From contig CAAFSR010000238.1 in NCBI GenBank assembly GCA_900765705.1, forward strand, positions 1-29,162: a stretch of 29,162 nucleotides of DNA, given 5' to 3'. The stretch comes from an uncultured Faecalibacterium sp. (lineage in GTDB: Bacteria; Bacillota; Clostridia; Oscillospirales; Ruminococcaceae). This document shows, one piece after another, positions 16,089-22,637 of this stretch (the first letter of the stretch is position 1; every line of letters starts with the position of its first letter). Position numbers and translations under genes: made by a program. The notes beneath the pieces were generated by a model that saw only the letters and a list, made by a program, of their open reading frames with translations, was not told the origin of the DNA and did not search any database.

Positions 16089-16916
16089 TCAGTTAAGGAA
16101 CTTCTCGTTCAGGGTCACGCCAAAGTCGCGGGTAATGGCGCGCAGGTCATCGTCGGTGATGGTCTGCCGGATGATGCCGCCGCCCATGGAGAGCACCTTG
16201 ACGTAGATCTCAGCACTCTTTTCGATGGTGTGGGCAAGACCAAAAGTGATGTCAAAGTCCGGACCGGAGGCAAACAGACCGTGCTGTGCCCAGATGGCTG
16301 CCTGATAGTGCTTCATCAGCTCACTGGTGGCCATGGCAATGTCCGCCCCGCCGGGCACCATCCACGGGCAGACACCCACGCCCTCCGGGAACACCACCGG
16401 GCACTCGGTGGCGCTCTGCCACAGGGCACGGGTGAAATCCCGGTCGGTCAGGGGCAGGATGTAGGTCAGGGCAATGACGTTGGTGGCGTGGCAGTGGTAG
16501 ATGACGCGGTTTGCGCCATTGGTGGCAGCCTTGCGGACGCTGTGGTTCATAAAGTGGCTGGGAAACTCGCTGGTAGGCTTTGCGCCGCCCTCCAAGCCCC
16601 AGACGATGCGCCAGCTGTCGCCCTTTTCGTTGATCTCCACAATGCCGATGCTGTGGACAGGGTCCGGCTCTACATTGCGGAAAAACTTGCCCGAACCGGT
16701 GGTAATGAAATACTCGCCCGCCAGATTACCTGCCTGCACGCCCATGTTGACCCACTCCCGGGGCTGCGGGTCAAAGAAGGGGCGGCACTGTGCCACTTCC
16801 TCCTCCTTCATGCGGTAGGTCAGGTTGCCGCCGTTGCGCTCGTGCCAGCCCTGCAGCCAGCCATCGTTGCACATCCGCATAAAACCTTTGACGATATCAA
16901 TATCCAGAATACCCAT
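16089..16916 (-). CDS. rhaD: L-rhamnulose-1-phosphate aldolase
   Basis: Class II zinc aldolase that splits L-rhamnulose-1-phosphate into dihydroxyacetone phosphate and L-lactaldehyde. With the start at 16916 (MGILDIDIVKGF) the protein has 275 residues, like the E. coli enzyme, and the catalytic residues fall at the same numbers: Glu117 (KPTSEFPSH), zinc ligands His141 and His143 (YHCHATN) and His212 (WAQHG). The upstream in-frame ATG at 16952 would overlap the rhaA end and lacks a ribosome site, whereas GAGAGG lies nine bases before 16916. It is the last gene of the leftward rhaBAD operon. Confidence 0.96.
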   Translation of the reverse strand: MGILDIDIVKGFMRMCNDGWLQGWHERNGGNLTYRMKEEEVAQCRPFFDPQPREWVNMGVQAGNLAGEYFITTGSGKFFRNVEPDPVHSIGIVEINEKGDSWRIVWGLEGGAKPTSEFPSHFMNHSVRKAATNGANRVIYHCHATNVIALTYILPLTDRDFTRALWQSATECPVVFPEGVGVCPWMVPGGADIAMATSELMKHYQAAIWAQHGLFASGPDFDITFGLAHTIEKSAEIYVKVLSMGGGIIRQTITDDDLRAITRDFGVTLNEKFLN

Positions 16917-16936
16917 CTTCAAACACCTCTCTGTTT

Positions 16937-18196
16937 TCAAATGCGCTTGCACAGCACATTCTGCTCGTATTTTTTTACTTCCTCAAACCATGCACCGTCC
17001 ACCGGTACACCGTTCCGGCGGCAGTATTCGTCCCAGACCTCCCCAAAGGGCAGGGTCTTCAGCTCCTCCTGCCGCACCATCAGCTCGGTAAACTGGTTGG
17101 TGTCCTGCAGCTCCTTCAGTGCCGCATGGGGGGCGCACAGAGCCGACAGCAGGGCCTTTTCCACGTTGCGGAAACCCACCGTCCAGGCGGAAATGCGGTT
17201 GATGGAGGCATCAAAGTAATCCAGTGCAATGTTCACCCGGCCGTCCAGACCGCCGCAGCGGACGATCTCCTTGCAGATCTCCTTCGTTTCATCGTCGAAC
17301 AGCACCACGTGGTCAGAGTCCCAGCGGATGGGGCGGGTGATGTGGAGCGCGATCTCCGGGAAGAAGGCCAGCAGGGCAGGGATCTTATCGCTGACCACCT
17401 CGGTGGGATGGTAGTGGCCGTTATCCATCAGCGGAATACACTTTTCCCGGTTGAAGGCGGCGTAGCTCAGGGCAAACTCGGCACTGCCCACTGTGTAAGC
17501 CTCTACGCCGATGCCGAACACCTTGCTCTCGATGCAGGGCTTCACCAGCTTGAAGTCGTAAGGCTCGCTCAAAATCTCGTCGATGCTGGCCTTGTAGCGG
17601 TCGCGGGGACCTTTGCGATCCGCCGGTACGTCCTTAAAGCCGTCGCCCGTCCAGATGTTCATGGTGCAGGGCTGCCCCAGCTCCTCGGCCAGATACTGAC
17701 TGATGCGGATGCAGGCCTTGCCGTGTTCCACCCAGAATTTCCGGGTCTCCTCGTTGGGGCTGGCAAGGGTCAGCGGGTCGCACTTGGGGTGGGAGAAAAA
17801 GGTGGGGTTGAAGTCTGCGCCCAGCCCTCTTGCCTTGCAGAAATCCACCCATTTTTTGAAGTGCTTCGGCTCCAGTTTGTCCCGGTCCACCCACGGGTTT
17901 TCCTCGTCAAAAATGGCGTAGGAGGCATGGAGATTGATCTTTTTGGTGCCGGGGCAGAGGGACAGCACCTTGTCCATGTCGGCCATCAGCTCCTCCGGGG
18001 TGCGGGCACGACCGGGGTAGTTGCCGGTGGTCTGGATGCCGCCGGTCAGGGGCTTGGTGGGGTCGGTATCAAAGCCCCGGACATCATCTCCCTGCCAGCA
18101 GTGCAGGGAGATGGGCACGGTCTTTAACCGGGCAATGGCGGCATCGGTGTCCACACCAATGGCGGCGTAGCGGGCTTTTGCTTCTGCGTAGCTCAT
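16937..18196 (-). CDS. rhaA: L-rhamnose isomerase
   Basis: Converts L-rhamnose to L-rhamnulose in the cytoplasm. The 419-residue protein is full length. Metal-binding positions match the known enzyme: Glu232 (GVEAYTVGS), Asp258 (MDNGHYHP), His285, Asp293 and Asp295 (LHITRPIRWDSDHV) and Asp327 (IALDYFDAS). The start codon overlaps the rhaB stop as ATGA, with the ribosome site GGAGGA inside the last rhaB codons, so the two genes are translationally coupled. rhaD follows after 20 bases. Confidence 0.97.
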   Translation of the reverse strand: MSYAEAKARYAAIGVDTDAAIARLKTVPISLHCWQGDDVRGFDTDPTKPLTGGIQTTGNYPGRARTPEELMADMDKVLSLCPGTKKINLHASYAIFDEENPWVDRDKLEPKHFKKWVDFCKARGLGADFNPTFFSHPKCDPLTLASPNEETRKFWVEHGKACIRISQYLAEELGQPCTMNIWTGDGFKDVPADRKGPRDRYKASIDEILSEPYDFKLVKPCIESKVFGIGVEAYTVGSAEFALSYAAFNREKCIPLMDNGHYHPTEVVSDKIPALLAFFPEIALHITRPIRWDSDHVVLFDDETKEICKEIVRCGGLDGRVNIALDYFDASINRISAWTVGFRNVEKALLSALCAPHAALKELQDTNQFTELMVRQEELKTLPFGEVWDEYCRRNGVPVDGAWFEEVKKYEQNVLCKRI

Positions 18197-19515
18197 AAAG
18201 TTCCTCCTTCAGGAATGCTCATCTGAATCTTCAAATTGCCGATGGCGGTGGCCTCAATGGGCAGCGCCACCACCTGTTTCCCGGTATAGTGGGCGGTCAG
18301 CTCGTTCAGGGTGGCGTTCTTTGCGCCGCCGCCTGCGATGTAGAGTTTGTCCCAGTGCTGCCCGGTGAGGGCTTCCAGCTCCCGGAAGGCTTCCCCGTAG
18401 CAGTACGCCAGCGAATGATAGACGCTGTTGATGAGGTCGGCATCCGTGGCAGGAGCATCGCCGGTCTCGGCAAGGGCGGCTCTGATCTCTGCGCGCATAT
18501 CCTGCGGGGCAGAGATCCGGGCTGCGTTCACATCAAAAATGCGGGTGTAGGTGCTGGTTTTTGCCAGCTCCACCATCTGGGCAAAGGAGATGCCCAACTG
18601 CTTTTGCAAGCACTGGATGATCCACAGTCCCATGATGTTTTTCAGGTATCGGATGTACCCCACGCCGCCCTCATTAGTAAAGTTTGCACGGCAGCTTTCC
18701 GGGCTGGTGATGGGCTTTGCCAGCTTGACCCCCAGCAGGCTCCATGTACCGGAGGAAAGGAACGGCGCATCCCCCTGTTCCATCGGAATGCCCTCCACCG
18801 CGCTGGCGGTGTCGTGGGTGGCGCACAGCACCACCTTGGTCTGCCCGCCCACCTCGGCGGCAATGTCGGGCATCAGCGGCCCCAGCACCGTGCCGGGTGC
18901 GGTCAGCTTGGGGAACATCGTTTGCGGCAAGCCCAGAGCCTGCAAGATCTCCGGGTCGTATTCCCCGGTCTGCGCATTCACAAGGCCGGTGGAGGTGGCG
19001 TTGGTGTACTCCCGCGCCTTCACGCCGCAGAGCTTCCACAGCAGGTATTCCGGGATCATCAAAAAGTCCTCGGCTTCGGCCAGCCGCCCGACTTTTTTGT
19101 CGGCATACAGCTGATAAATGCTGTTGAAGGGCTGGAATTGGATGCCGGTACGCTGGTAGAGTTGCGCAAAGGGCAGAATGCTGTGGACTTCGGGGATGAG
19201 CGCCTGCGTCCGGCTGTCGCGGTAGGCGTAGACAGGGGAGAGGGGCTGCCCGTCTTTCAGCAGCACATAGTCCACCGCCCATGTATCAATGGAAAGGCTC
19301 TCAATAGCCGGGTACTTGGCAAAGGCTTCCCGGATGCCCTGCTTCACGTGGACGAACAGGCTGTCGATGTCCCATTCCAGATGACCGTCCACCCGCCGGA
19401 CGCTGTTGGGAAAACGGTACACTTCTTCGGTGCGGAGAACGCCGTTCTCCATCCATCCCACAATGTGCCGCCCGCTGGATGCGCCAATGTCGATGGCAAG
19501 ATAATTTTTTTGCAT
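18193..19515 (-). CDS. rhaB: Rhamnulokinase
   Basis: FGGY-type sugar kinase that phosphorylates L-rhamnulose at O1. The N-terminal ATPase motif LAIDIGASSGRHIVG, the central SIDTWAVDYVLL and AYRDSRTQ, and the C-terminal IAGGGAKN are typical of rhamnulokinases. With 440 residues it is somewhat shorter than the E. coli enzyme (489), but no domain is missing. Ribosome site GGAGG lies before the ATG. It is the first gene of the rhaBAD operon, divergent from an AraC-type regulator. A -10 box TATACT lies at 19553-19548 on the minus strand without a good -35, as expected for an activator-dependent promoter. Confidence 0.95.
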   Translation of the reverse strand: MQKNYLAIDIGASSGRHIVGWMENGVLRTEEVYRFPNSVRRVDGHLEWDIDSLFVHVKQGIREAFAKYPAIESLSIDTWAVDYVLLKDGQPLSPVYAYRDSRTQALIPEVHSILPFAQLYQRTGIQFQPFNSIYQLYADKKVGRLAEAEDFLMIPEYLLWKLCGVKAREYTNATSTGLVNAQTGEYDPEILQALGLPQTMFPKLTAPGTVLGPLMPDIAAEVGGQTKVVLCATHDTASAVEGIPMEQGDAPFLSSGTWSLLGVKLAKPITSPESCRANFTNEGGVGYIRYLKNIMGLWIIQCLQKQLGISFAQMVELAKTSTYTRIFDVNAARISAPQDMRAEIRAALAETGDAPATDADLINSVYHSLAYCYGEAFRELEALTGQHWDKLYIAGGGAKNATLNELTAHYTGKQVVALPIEATAIGNLKIQMSIPEGGTL

Positions 19516-19547
19516 AATGCGCCTCCTGTGTGGCTTTGACTGCTACC

Positions 19548-19602
19548 AGTATAGCCCCATGATGCCGCCGATTCCATCCGCAAAGGTGACGCATTTTTTG
19601 TG
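19548..19602 (-). promoter_or_regulatory. Candidate activator-dependent rhaBAD promoter
   Basis: On the minus strand a TATACT box (19553-19548) lies about 33 bases upstream of the rhaB start. The -35 zone is poor. Upstream, CACAAAAAATGC (19602-19591, minus) partly resembles the CACAAATTWTTGCAC motif of the rhamnosidase and symporter promoters, with one base less in the middle. That resemblance is weak. Confidence 0.4.
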
Positions 19603-19614
19603 AAAAGTCTACTC

Positions 19615-19643
19615 TTGCACGGCAAAGGCTGGTGCGCTATACT
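19615..19643 (+). promoter_or_regulatory. Promoter of the rhamnose regulator gene
   Basis: TTGCAC (19615-19620), exactly 17 bases, TATACT (19638-19643). It lies 27 bases before the start codon and has near-consensus spacing. Confidence 0.6.
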
Positions 19644-19669
19644 GAACACAGAAAGAGAGGAATCGGAAA

Positions 19670-20542
19670 ATGCTGACCTACAACATGGATGTGACCCCGG
19701 AAAGCGTCTGGAAACGCACCACCCCCAGCGAAGCAGAGCTGGCACAGCCCTATTACTGCACCGAGGCAGGGGTATTTTACGCCCAGCAGCACTTTTCCAC
19801 CGCCCGCACCGATAAAGAAAGCTACCTTCTGTTTTACACCCTCCGGGGTGCAGGGCTGATCGAGCAGGGGGAAAGCCATGTGGTACTCAGCACCGGGCAG
19901 GCGCTGCTGCTGAACTGCCGCACCCCGCAGAGCTACTGCACCGCTCCGGGGCAAAGCTGCTGGCATCATTACTGGGTGCATCTGGACGGCGCAGGGGTGG
20001 CCGCTATGGAGCCGCTGCTGCTGCCGGGCAAAAAACTGACCCCGGTGCAGCTCACCGGGGTCAAGATGCAGGAATATTTTGAGACGCTTTTAGCGCAGAT
20101 GGAGCGCAGCACCGTGGACAGCATGGTGACCACCGGCTTGGCGCTCCACGAGATGCTGGCCCTGTGCGCCCGTGGCATCCTTGCACAGGCCGAAACCACC
20201 AGCGCGCGGCAGGTGATTTTGCAGGCGGCGGAGACCCTGCGCAAAAATTACCAGCAGGAACTTTGCCTTGCCGACCTGTTGGCAGAGGCGCACATGAGCA
20301 AAAGCTATTTTCTGCGGCTGTTTCGGCGGTATATGGGCACGACACCGTATAATTATCTGGTCAACTTCCGCATCACACAGGCAAAGGAACTTCTTGTTCT
20401 CACCGACCACAGCGTCAGCGAAATTGCACAGGAGGCAGGCTTTGGGGATGCCAGCAACTTTTCCACCCGCTTTGCAAAAGCCACCGGGCAAAGCCCCCTG
20501 CAATACCGCAAAAGTGCGCTGAAAAGTGCAGAAGAACGATAA
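19670..20542 (+). CDS. AraC-family regulator, probable rhamnose-operon activator
   Basis: A 290-residue regulator with an N-terminal cupin-type sensor (about residues 35-110: YLLFYTLRGAGLIEQGE, LLLNCRTPQSYC, HHYWVHLDG) and a C-terminal double helix-turn-helix (about 190-285: LCLADLLAEAHMSKSYFLRL, VSEIAQEAGFGDASNFSTRF, GQSPLQYRK). This is the RhaR/RhaS layout. It is divergent from rhaBAD over a 154-base intergenic region with a good promoter of its own, so it most likely senses L-rhamnose and activates rhaBAD. Whether it also drives the distant rhamnosidase gene is open. Ribosome site AGAGAGG precedes the ATG. Confidence 0.88.
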   Translation: MLTYNMDVTPESVWKRTTPSEAELAQPYYCTEAGVFYAQQHFSTARTDKESYLLFYTLRGAGLIEQGESHVVLSTGQALLLNCRTPQSYCTAPGQSCWHHYWVHLDGAGVAAMEPLLLPGKKLTPVQLTGVKMQEYFETLLAQMERSTVDSMVTTGLALHEMLALCARGILAQAETTSARQVILQAAETLRKNYQQELCLADLLAEAHMSKSYFLRLFRRYMGTTPYNYLVNFRITQAKELLVLTDHSVSEIAQEAGFGDASNFSTRFAKATGQSPLQYRKSALKSAEER

Positions 20543-20694
20543 ACAGGGCTTCCTGTTCAGGTGTCTGCCCTGAAAGCTCCACAGGCAATCGGCTGTTTTT
20601 CGCAAGTAAAGAGCATGATCTTGCGGTGCGGCCACTCAAACCAATGCCGTCAAGCCGGTGGGGGATAGAGCGATTTTATTTGTCGGGGAGTAAG

Positions 20695-20737
20695 TGCACG
20701 GTTTCTGCACGGATTTTGCACGGTTTCAAAACGTGCA
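20695..20737 (+). repeat. Three 11-bp tandem repeats plus one inverted copy (left array)
   Basis: TGCACGGTTTC (20695-20705), TGCACGGATTT (20706-20716) and TGCACGGTTTC (20717-20727) are head to tail, followed at once by AAAACGTGCA (20728-20737), an inverted copy of the core. Tandem short repeats spaced one helical turn apart next to a tRNA att site resemble arm-type binding sites of a tyrosine integrase. Confidence 0.7.
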
Positions 20738-20864
20738 GAAGGTGCTTTTCGTTACAAAATCCGACAAAGGGTGCAGAAATTACTGGGTGAAAAATCACGT
20801 TGTCTTGATTAAAAATAACGATGACTCGAAACTTCCATAAATTGAGACGAACCGGCGGCTTGCT

Positions 20865-20909
20865 CTCTTAATCAGTGGGCCCAGGGTTCGAGTCCCTGGA
20901 GGTGCACCA
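20865..20909 (+). pseudogene. Truncated tRNA-Lys(CUU) 3' end: integration scar (att site)
   Basis: The 45 bases read as the 3' part of a tRNA-Lys: anticodon loop CTCTTAA with anticodon CTT (20867-20869), 3' anticodon strand TCAGT, T-arm CAGGG-TTCGAGT-CCCTG (20882-20898), acceptor strand GAGGTGC, discriminator A and encoded CCA (20907-20909). The bases before the loop (TTGCT) do not pair with TCAGT, and no D-arm or 5' acceptor strand exists upstream, so homology stops at the anticodon loop. That is the usual crossover point for tRNA-targeting integrases. The fragment cannot make a tRNA. The intact copy should lie beyond the left edge of the window if an island fills the space between. Confidence 0.85.
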
Positions 20910-20918
20910 GATATTGAG

Positions 20919-20950
20919 CGTCAAATCGTAAGATTTGACGTTCTTTCTTT
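20919..20950 (+). terminator. Terminator directly after the tRNA fragment
   Basis: CGTCAAATC (20919-20927), loop GTAA, GATTTGACG (20932-20940), then TTCTTTCTTT. A perfect intrinsic terminator ten bases after CCA, as expected for the original tRNA gene. This suggests that the right side of the junction is the native chromosome. Confidence 0.88.
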
Positions 20951-20965
20951 ATGTAGGAAAGCGGC

Positions 20966-20998
20966 TGCACACTTTCTGCACACCGTTTGCACATTTGC
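20966..20998 (+). repeat. Three 11-bp tandem repeats (right array)
   Basis: TGCACACTTTC (20966-20976), TGCACACCGTT (20977-20987) and TGCACATTTGC (20988-20998) have the same 11-bp phase and TGCAC core as the array left of the tRNA fragment. The first 19 bases recur, with one change, at 24997-25015. Confidence 0.65.
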
Positions 20999-21026
20999 CC
21001 AAATCAGGGGCTTTTCTGCGCATGGC

Positions 21027-21132
21027 TTGCACAGCCTGCTTTCCTTTGCATAATTGGATGAACCTCCTTTTGCTTTTAGTATGCGGTTGGCGTTACCCGC
21101 TTCTAATTATAGCAAAAGGAGGTTCTTTTTTT
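21027..21132 (+). ncRNA. Possible small hairpin RNA with its own promoter and terminator
   Basis: Perfect 15-bp arms GAACCTCCTTTTGCT (21060-21074) and AGCAAAAGGAGGTTC (21111-21125) are followed by seven T (21126-21132). The loop folds further: TTAG (21076-21079)/CTAA (21103-21106) and GCGG (21083-21086)/CCGC (21097-21100). A promoter-like TTGCAC (21027-21032), 16 bases, CATAAT (21049-21054) would start RNA near 21060, exactly where the hairpin begins. The product would be about 70 nt and rod-shaped, with a CCUCCUUUU stretch able to pair with ribosome sites if opened. It could instead be only a terminator, though no upstream gene needs one. Confidence 0.45.
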
Positions 21133-21223
21133 ATCTTATCAATGCTACGGCTCTATTCTTCCACAAGCATAGCTTGTGGTTTTCCATATGAAAAAGATAG
21201 AGAACTGGACGGCGCTATCCCTC

Positions 21224-21262
21224 TTGACAAGGAAAAACACAAGGCTCTTTATTATAATAAAG
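21224..21262 (+). promoter_or_regulatory. Promoter region of the sigma factor operon with 16-bp palindrome
   Basis: A consensus TTGACA (21224-21229) is followed after 17 bases by a perfect palindrome CTTTATTA-TAATAAAG (21247-21262) that covers the possible -10 boxes (TTTATT at 18-base spacing, TATAAT at 23). The AT-rich palindrome may be an operator or only a symmetric -10 region. Confidence 0.45.
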
Positions 21263-21321
21263 CTATAAGAACATAGTAAAGGCAATTATTTGAGATTTTT
21301 GAAAAAACGAAAATCATTTTG

Positions 21322-21897
21322 ATGATATGGGACGTTTTAATAGACAGGAAGGGGGTGAACCGTATCCAGACAGAATTATTGCTGCGGAAAGCGCAGAGCG
21401 GAGATACGGGTGCGCTGGACACTCTGATTACAGCGTACTATCCACAAATTCTGAACTATTGCCGTTGGCATACAGCGGACGAGCAGCAGGCGCAGGATGC
21501 AGCACAGGAAACCTTTTTGAAAGCGGTGCGCTGGCTGGATTCCTGTGGTGGATTTCAGGGGTCATTCCGTCCCTTTCTGTACAAAATCGCAAAAAACATT
21601 TGCATCGATCTGAACCGTACCATGGAGCGGACGGAGGTATCGCTGGAAAGCTTGCCGGGCGAACCCGCCTATCAGGAAAGCGGCTTTGCTGCGGCAGAGG
21701 AAAAAGCGAACCTGCGAGTGCTGACGGCCCAGCTGGAGCCGGAACAGCGGGAACTGGTATTGCTGCGGTTCGCACAACAGCTTAAATTGCGGGAGATCGC
21801 GCAGATCACAGGTCTGCCCCTGCGCACAGTGCAGTCGCGCCTGCGTGCCGCATTGAAAACCTTGAAAATGCAATGGGAAAAGGAGGACTGGAGATGA
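21322..21897 (+). CDS. ECF-type RNA polymerase sigma factor
   Basis: A small sigma-70 factor with region 2 (about residues 25-95: AYYPQILNYC, QDAAQETFLKAVRWL, FLYKIAKNICIDLNR) and region 4 (about 135-185: LEPEQRELVLLRFAQQLKLREIAQITGLPLRTVQSRL), but no regions 1 or 3. That is the extracytoplasmic-function type. The start is uncertain. ATG 21322 has no ribosome site. GTG 21355 (MNRIQTELLLRKAQ) gives the more usual N-terminus, but the purine run AGGAAGGGGG abuts it. Its stop overlaps the next start as ATGA. It heads an operon with a membrane protein and an ABC transporter and may control its own operon. Confidence 0.9.
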   Translation: MIWDVLIDRKGVNRIQTELLLRKAQSGDTGALDTLITAYYPQILNYCRWHTADEQQAQDAAQETFLKAVRWLDSCGGFQGSFRPFLYKIAKNICIDLNRTMERTEVSLESLPGEPAYQESGFAAAEEKANLRVLTAQLEPEQRELVLLRFAQQLKLREIAQITGLPLRTVQSRLRAALKTLKMQWEKEDWR

Positions 21898-22625
21898 ATC
21901 GAGCCTTTGAAAAAGAACTGTCCAGAGCACTGGCGGCAGAGCCGGACACAGTTGTCCCGGAAACGCTGCTGCGCCGCTGCCGGGCGGAACATATCGTAAA
22001 ACAACGGAGTGGTTGGCACGATTTGCTGCACTGCCAGTTCAAATTGCTGGGCTGGAAGGTCTGGGCACTGGAAGCAATGGCGGCACTGGCGTTGTACAGT
22101 GTGGGCCGGGAACTTGCCCTGTGGGAGAAGGCGTGGACAGTACGCAATGCACTGTTTGGTCTGAGTACACTCGCCATGCTGACAGCCCTGCTCGGTCTGC
22201 CGTTTTTATACCGGGCAAGTCAATATAAGATGCTTGAACTGGAACGTGCCACATATGCAGGAATCGGTCGTCCGCTGGTAATGCGGTTTTTGCTGCTGCT
22301 GGCGGGGGAAACGATCCTGCTGGGAGTGCTGGTACTCAATGTGCGGGCAGCCGTGCCATGGAGCATCGGGCAACTGCTGGCGGTGCTGACCGTGCCATTT
22401 CTGACCGCGAACAATGAGCTGCTTCTGCTGCTGCGCTGGGTGCGCCCGGAATGGATGATGACCGGGGCTGTACCACTGTTTGCAGGGCAGCTGTGTTTGC
22501 TGCGGTTCGTGCAATTATCGGAACTGCCGAAAGGTCTGCCGCTGGCGGCGGGTGTGCTGGTGCTCTGTATGGTGCTGCAGTGCATCCGGCTTGCCGCCCG
22601 GTCAGAATATATTGCAGAAGCCTGA
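21894..22625 (+). CDS. Membrane protein of unknown function in a sigma factor-ABC operon
   Basis: A 243-residue protein that I do not recognise. The first 60 residues are soluble and charged (FEKELSRALAAEPDTVVPET, LLRRCRAEHIVKQ), then about five to six hydrophobic segments follow (about 65-85, 90-110, 130-155, 160-180, 195-235). This layout and its position just after an ECF sigma gene suggest a membrane partner that holds or releases the sigma factor, but no zinc-binding anti-sigma (HxxxCxxC) motif is visible. The start at 21894 has AAAGGAGG upstream and overlaps the sigma stop codon, so the two are probably made in fixed ratio. It could also be an accessory part of the ABC transporter. Confidence 0.7.
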   Translation: MNRAFEKELSRALAAEPDTVVPETLLRRCRAEHIVKQRSGWHDLLHCQFKLLGWKVWALEAMAALALYSVGRELALWEKAWTVRNALFGLSTLAMLTALLGLPFLYRASQYKMLELERATYAGIGRPLVMRFLLLLAGETILLGVLVLNVRAAVPWSIGQLLAVLTVPFLTANNELLLLLRWVRPEWMMTGAVPLFAGQLCLLRFVQLSELPKGLPLAAGVLVLCMVLQCIRLAARSEYIAEA

Positions 22626-22637
22626 AAGGAGCAAGTC

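Larger units (their letters stand above)
20543..21320. other. Gene-poor junction region with tRNA scar, repeats and hairpins
   Basis: About 780 bases without a credible protein gene; an open frame at 20935-21276 runs through the hairpins and has no ribosome site. The stretch holds the left repeat array, the tRNA-Lys fragment with terminator, the right repeat array, a possible hairpin RNA and the AT-rich promoter of the sigma factor operon, each listed separately. A small hairpin, CCACAAGC-ATA-GCTTGTGG followed by TTTTCC (21161-21184), may be another terminator. Confidence 0.6.

Noticed and set aside
20834..20909. Complete functional tRNA-Lys gene
   Set aside because: The bases upstream of the anticodon loop cannot form the anticodon, D or acceptor stems; only the 3' part is tRNA-like.
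20695..20998. Repeats near the tRNA fragment as a CRISPR array
   Set aside because: Units are 11 bp and directly adjacent, without spacers; no cas gene is present.
21055..21072. Similarity of GGATGAACCTCCTTTT to the 3' end of 16S rRNA
   Set aside because: Only a short match around the anti-Shine-Dalgarno core; no other rRNA sequence is nearby, and the perfect hairpin pairing explains it better.
20935..21276. Open frame of 113 residues after the tRNA fragment
   Set aside because: Runs through the tRNA terminator, the repeat array and the long hairpin; no ribosome site and no family resemblance.
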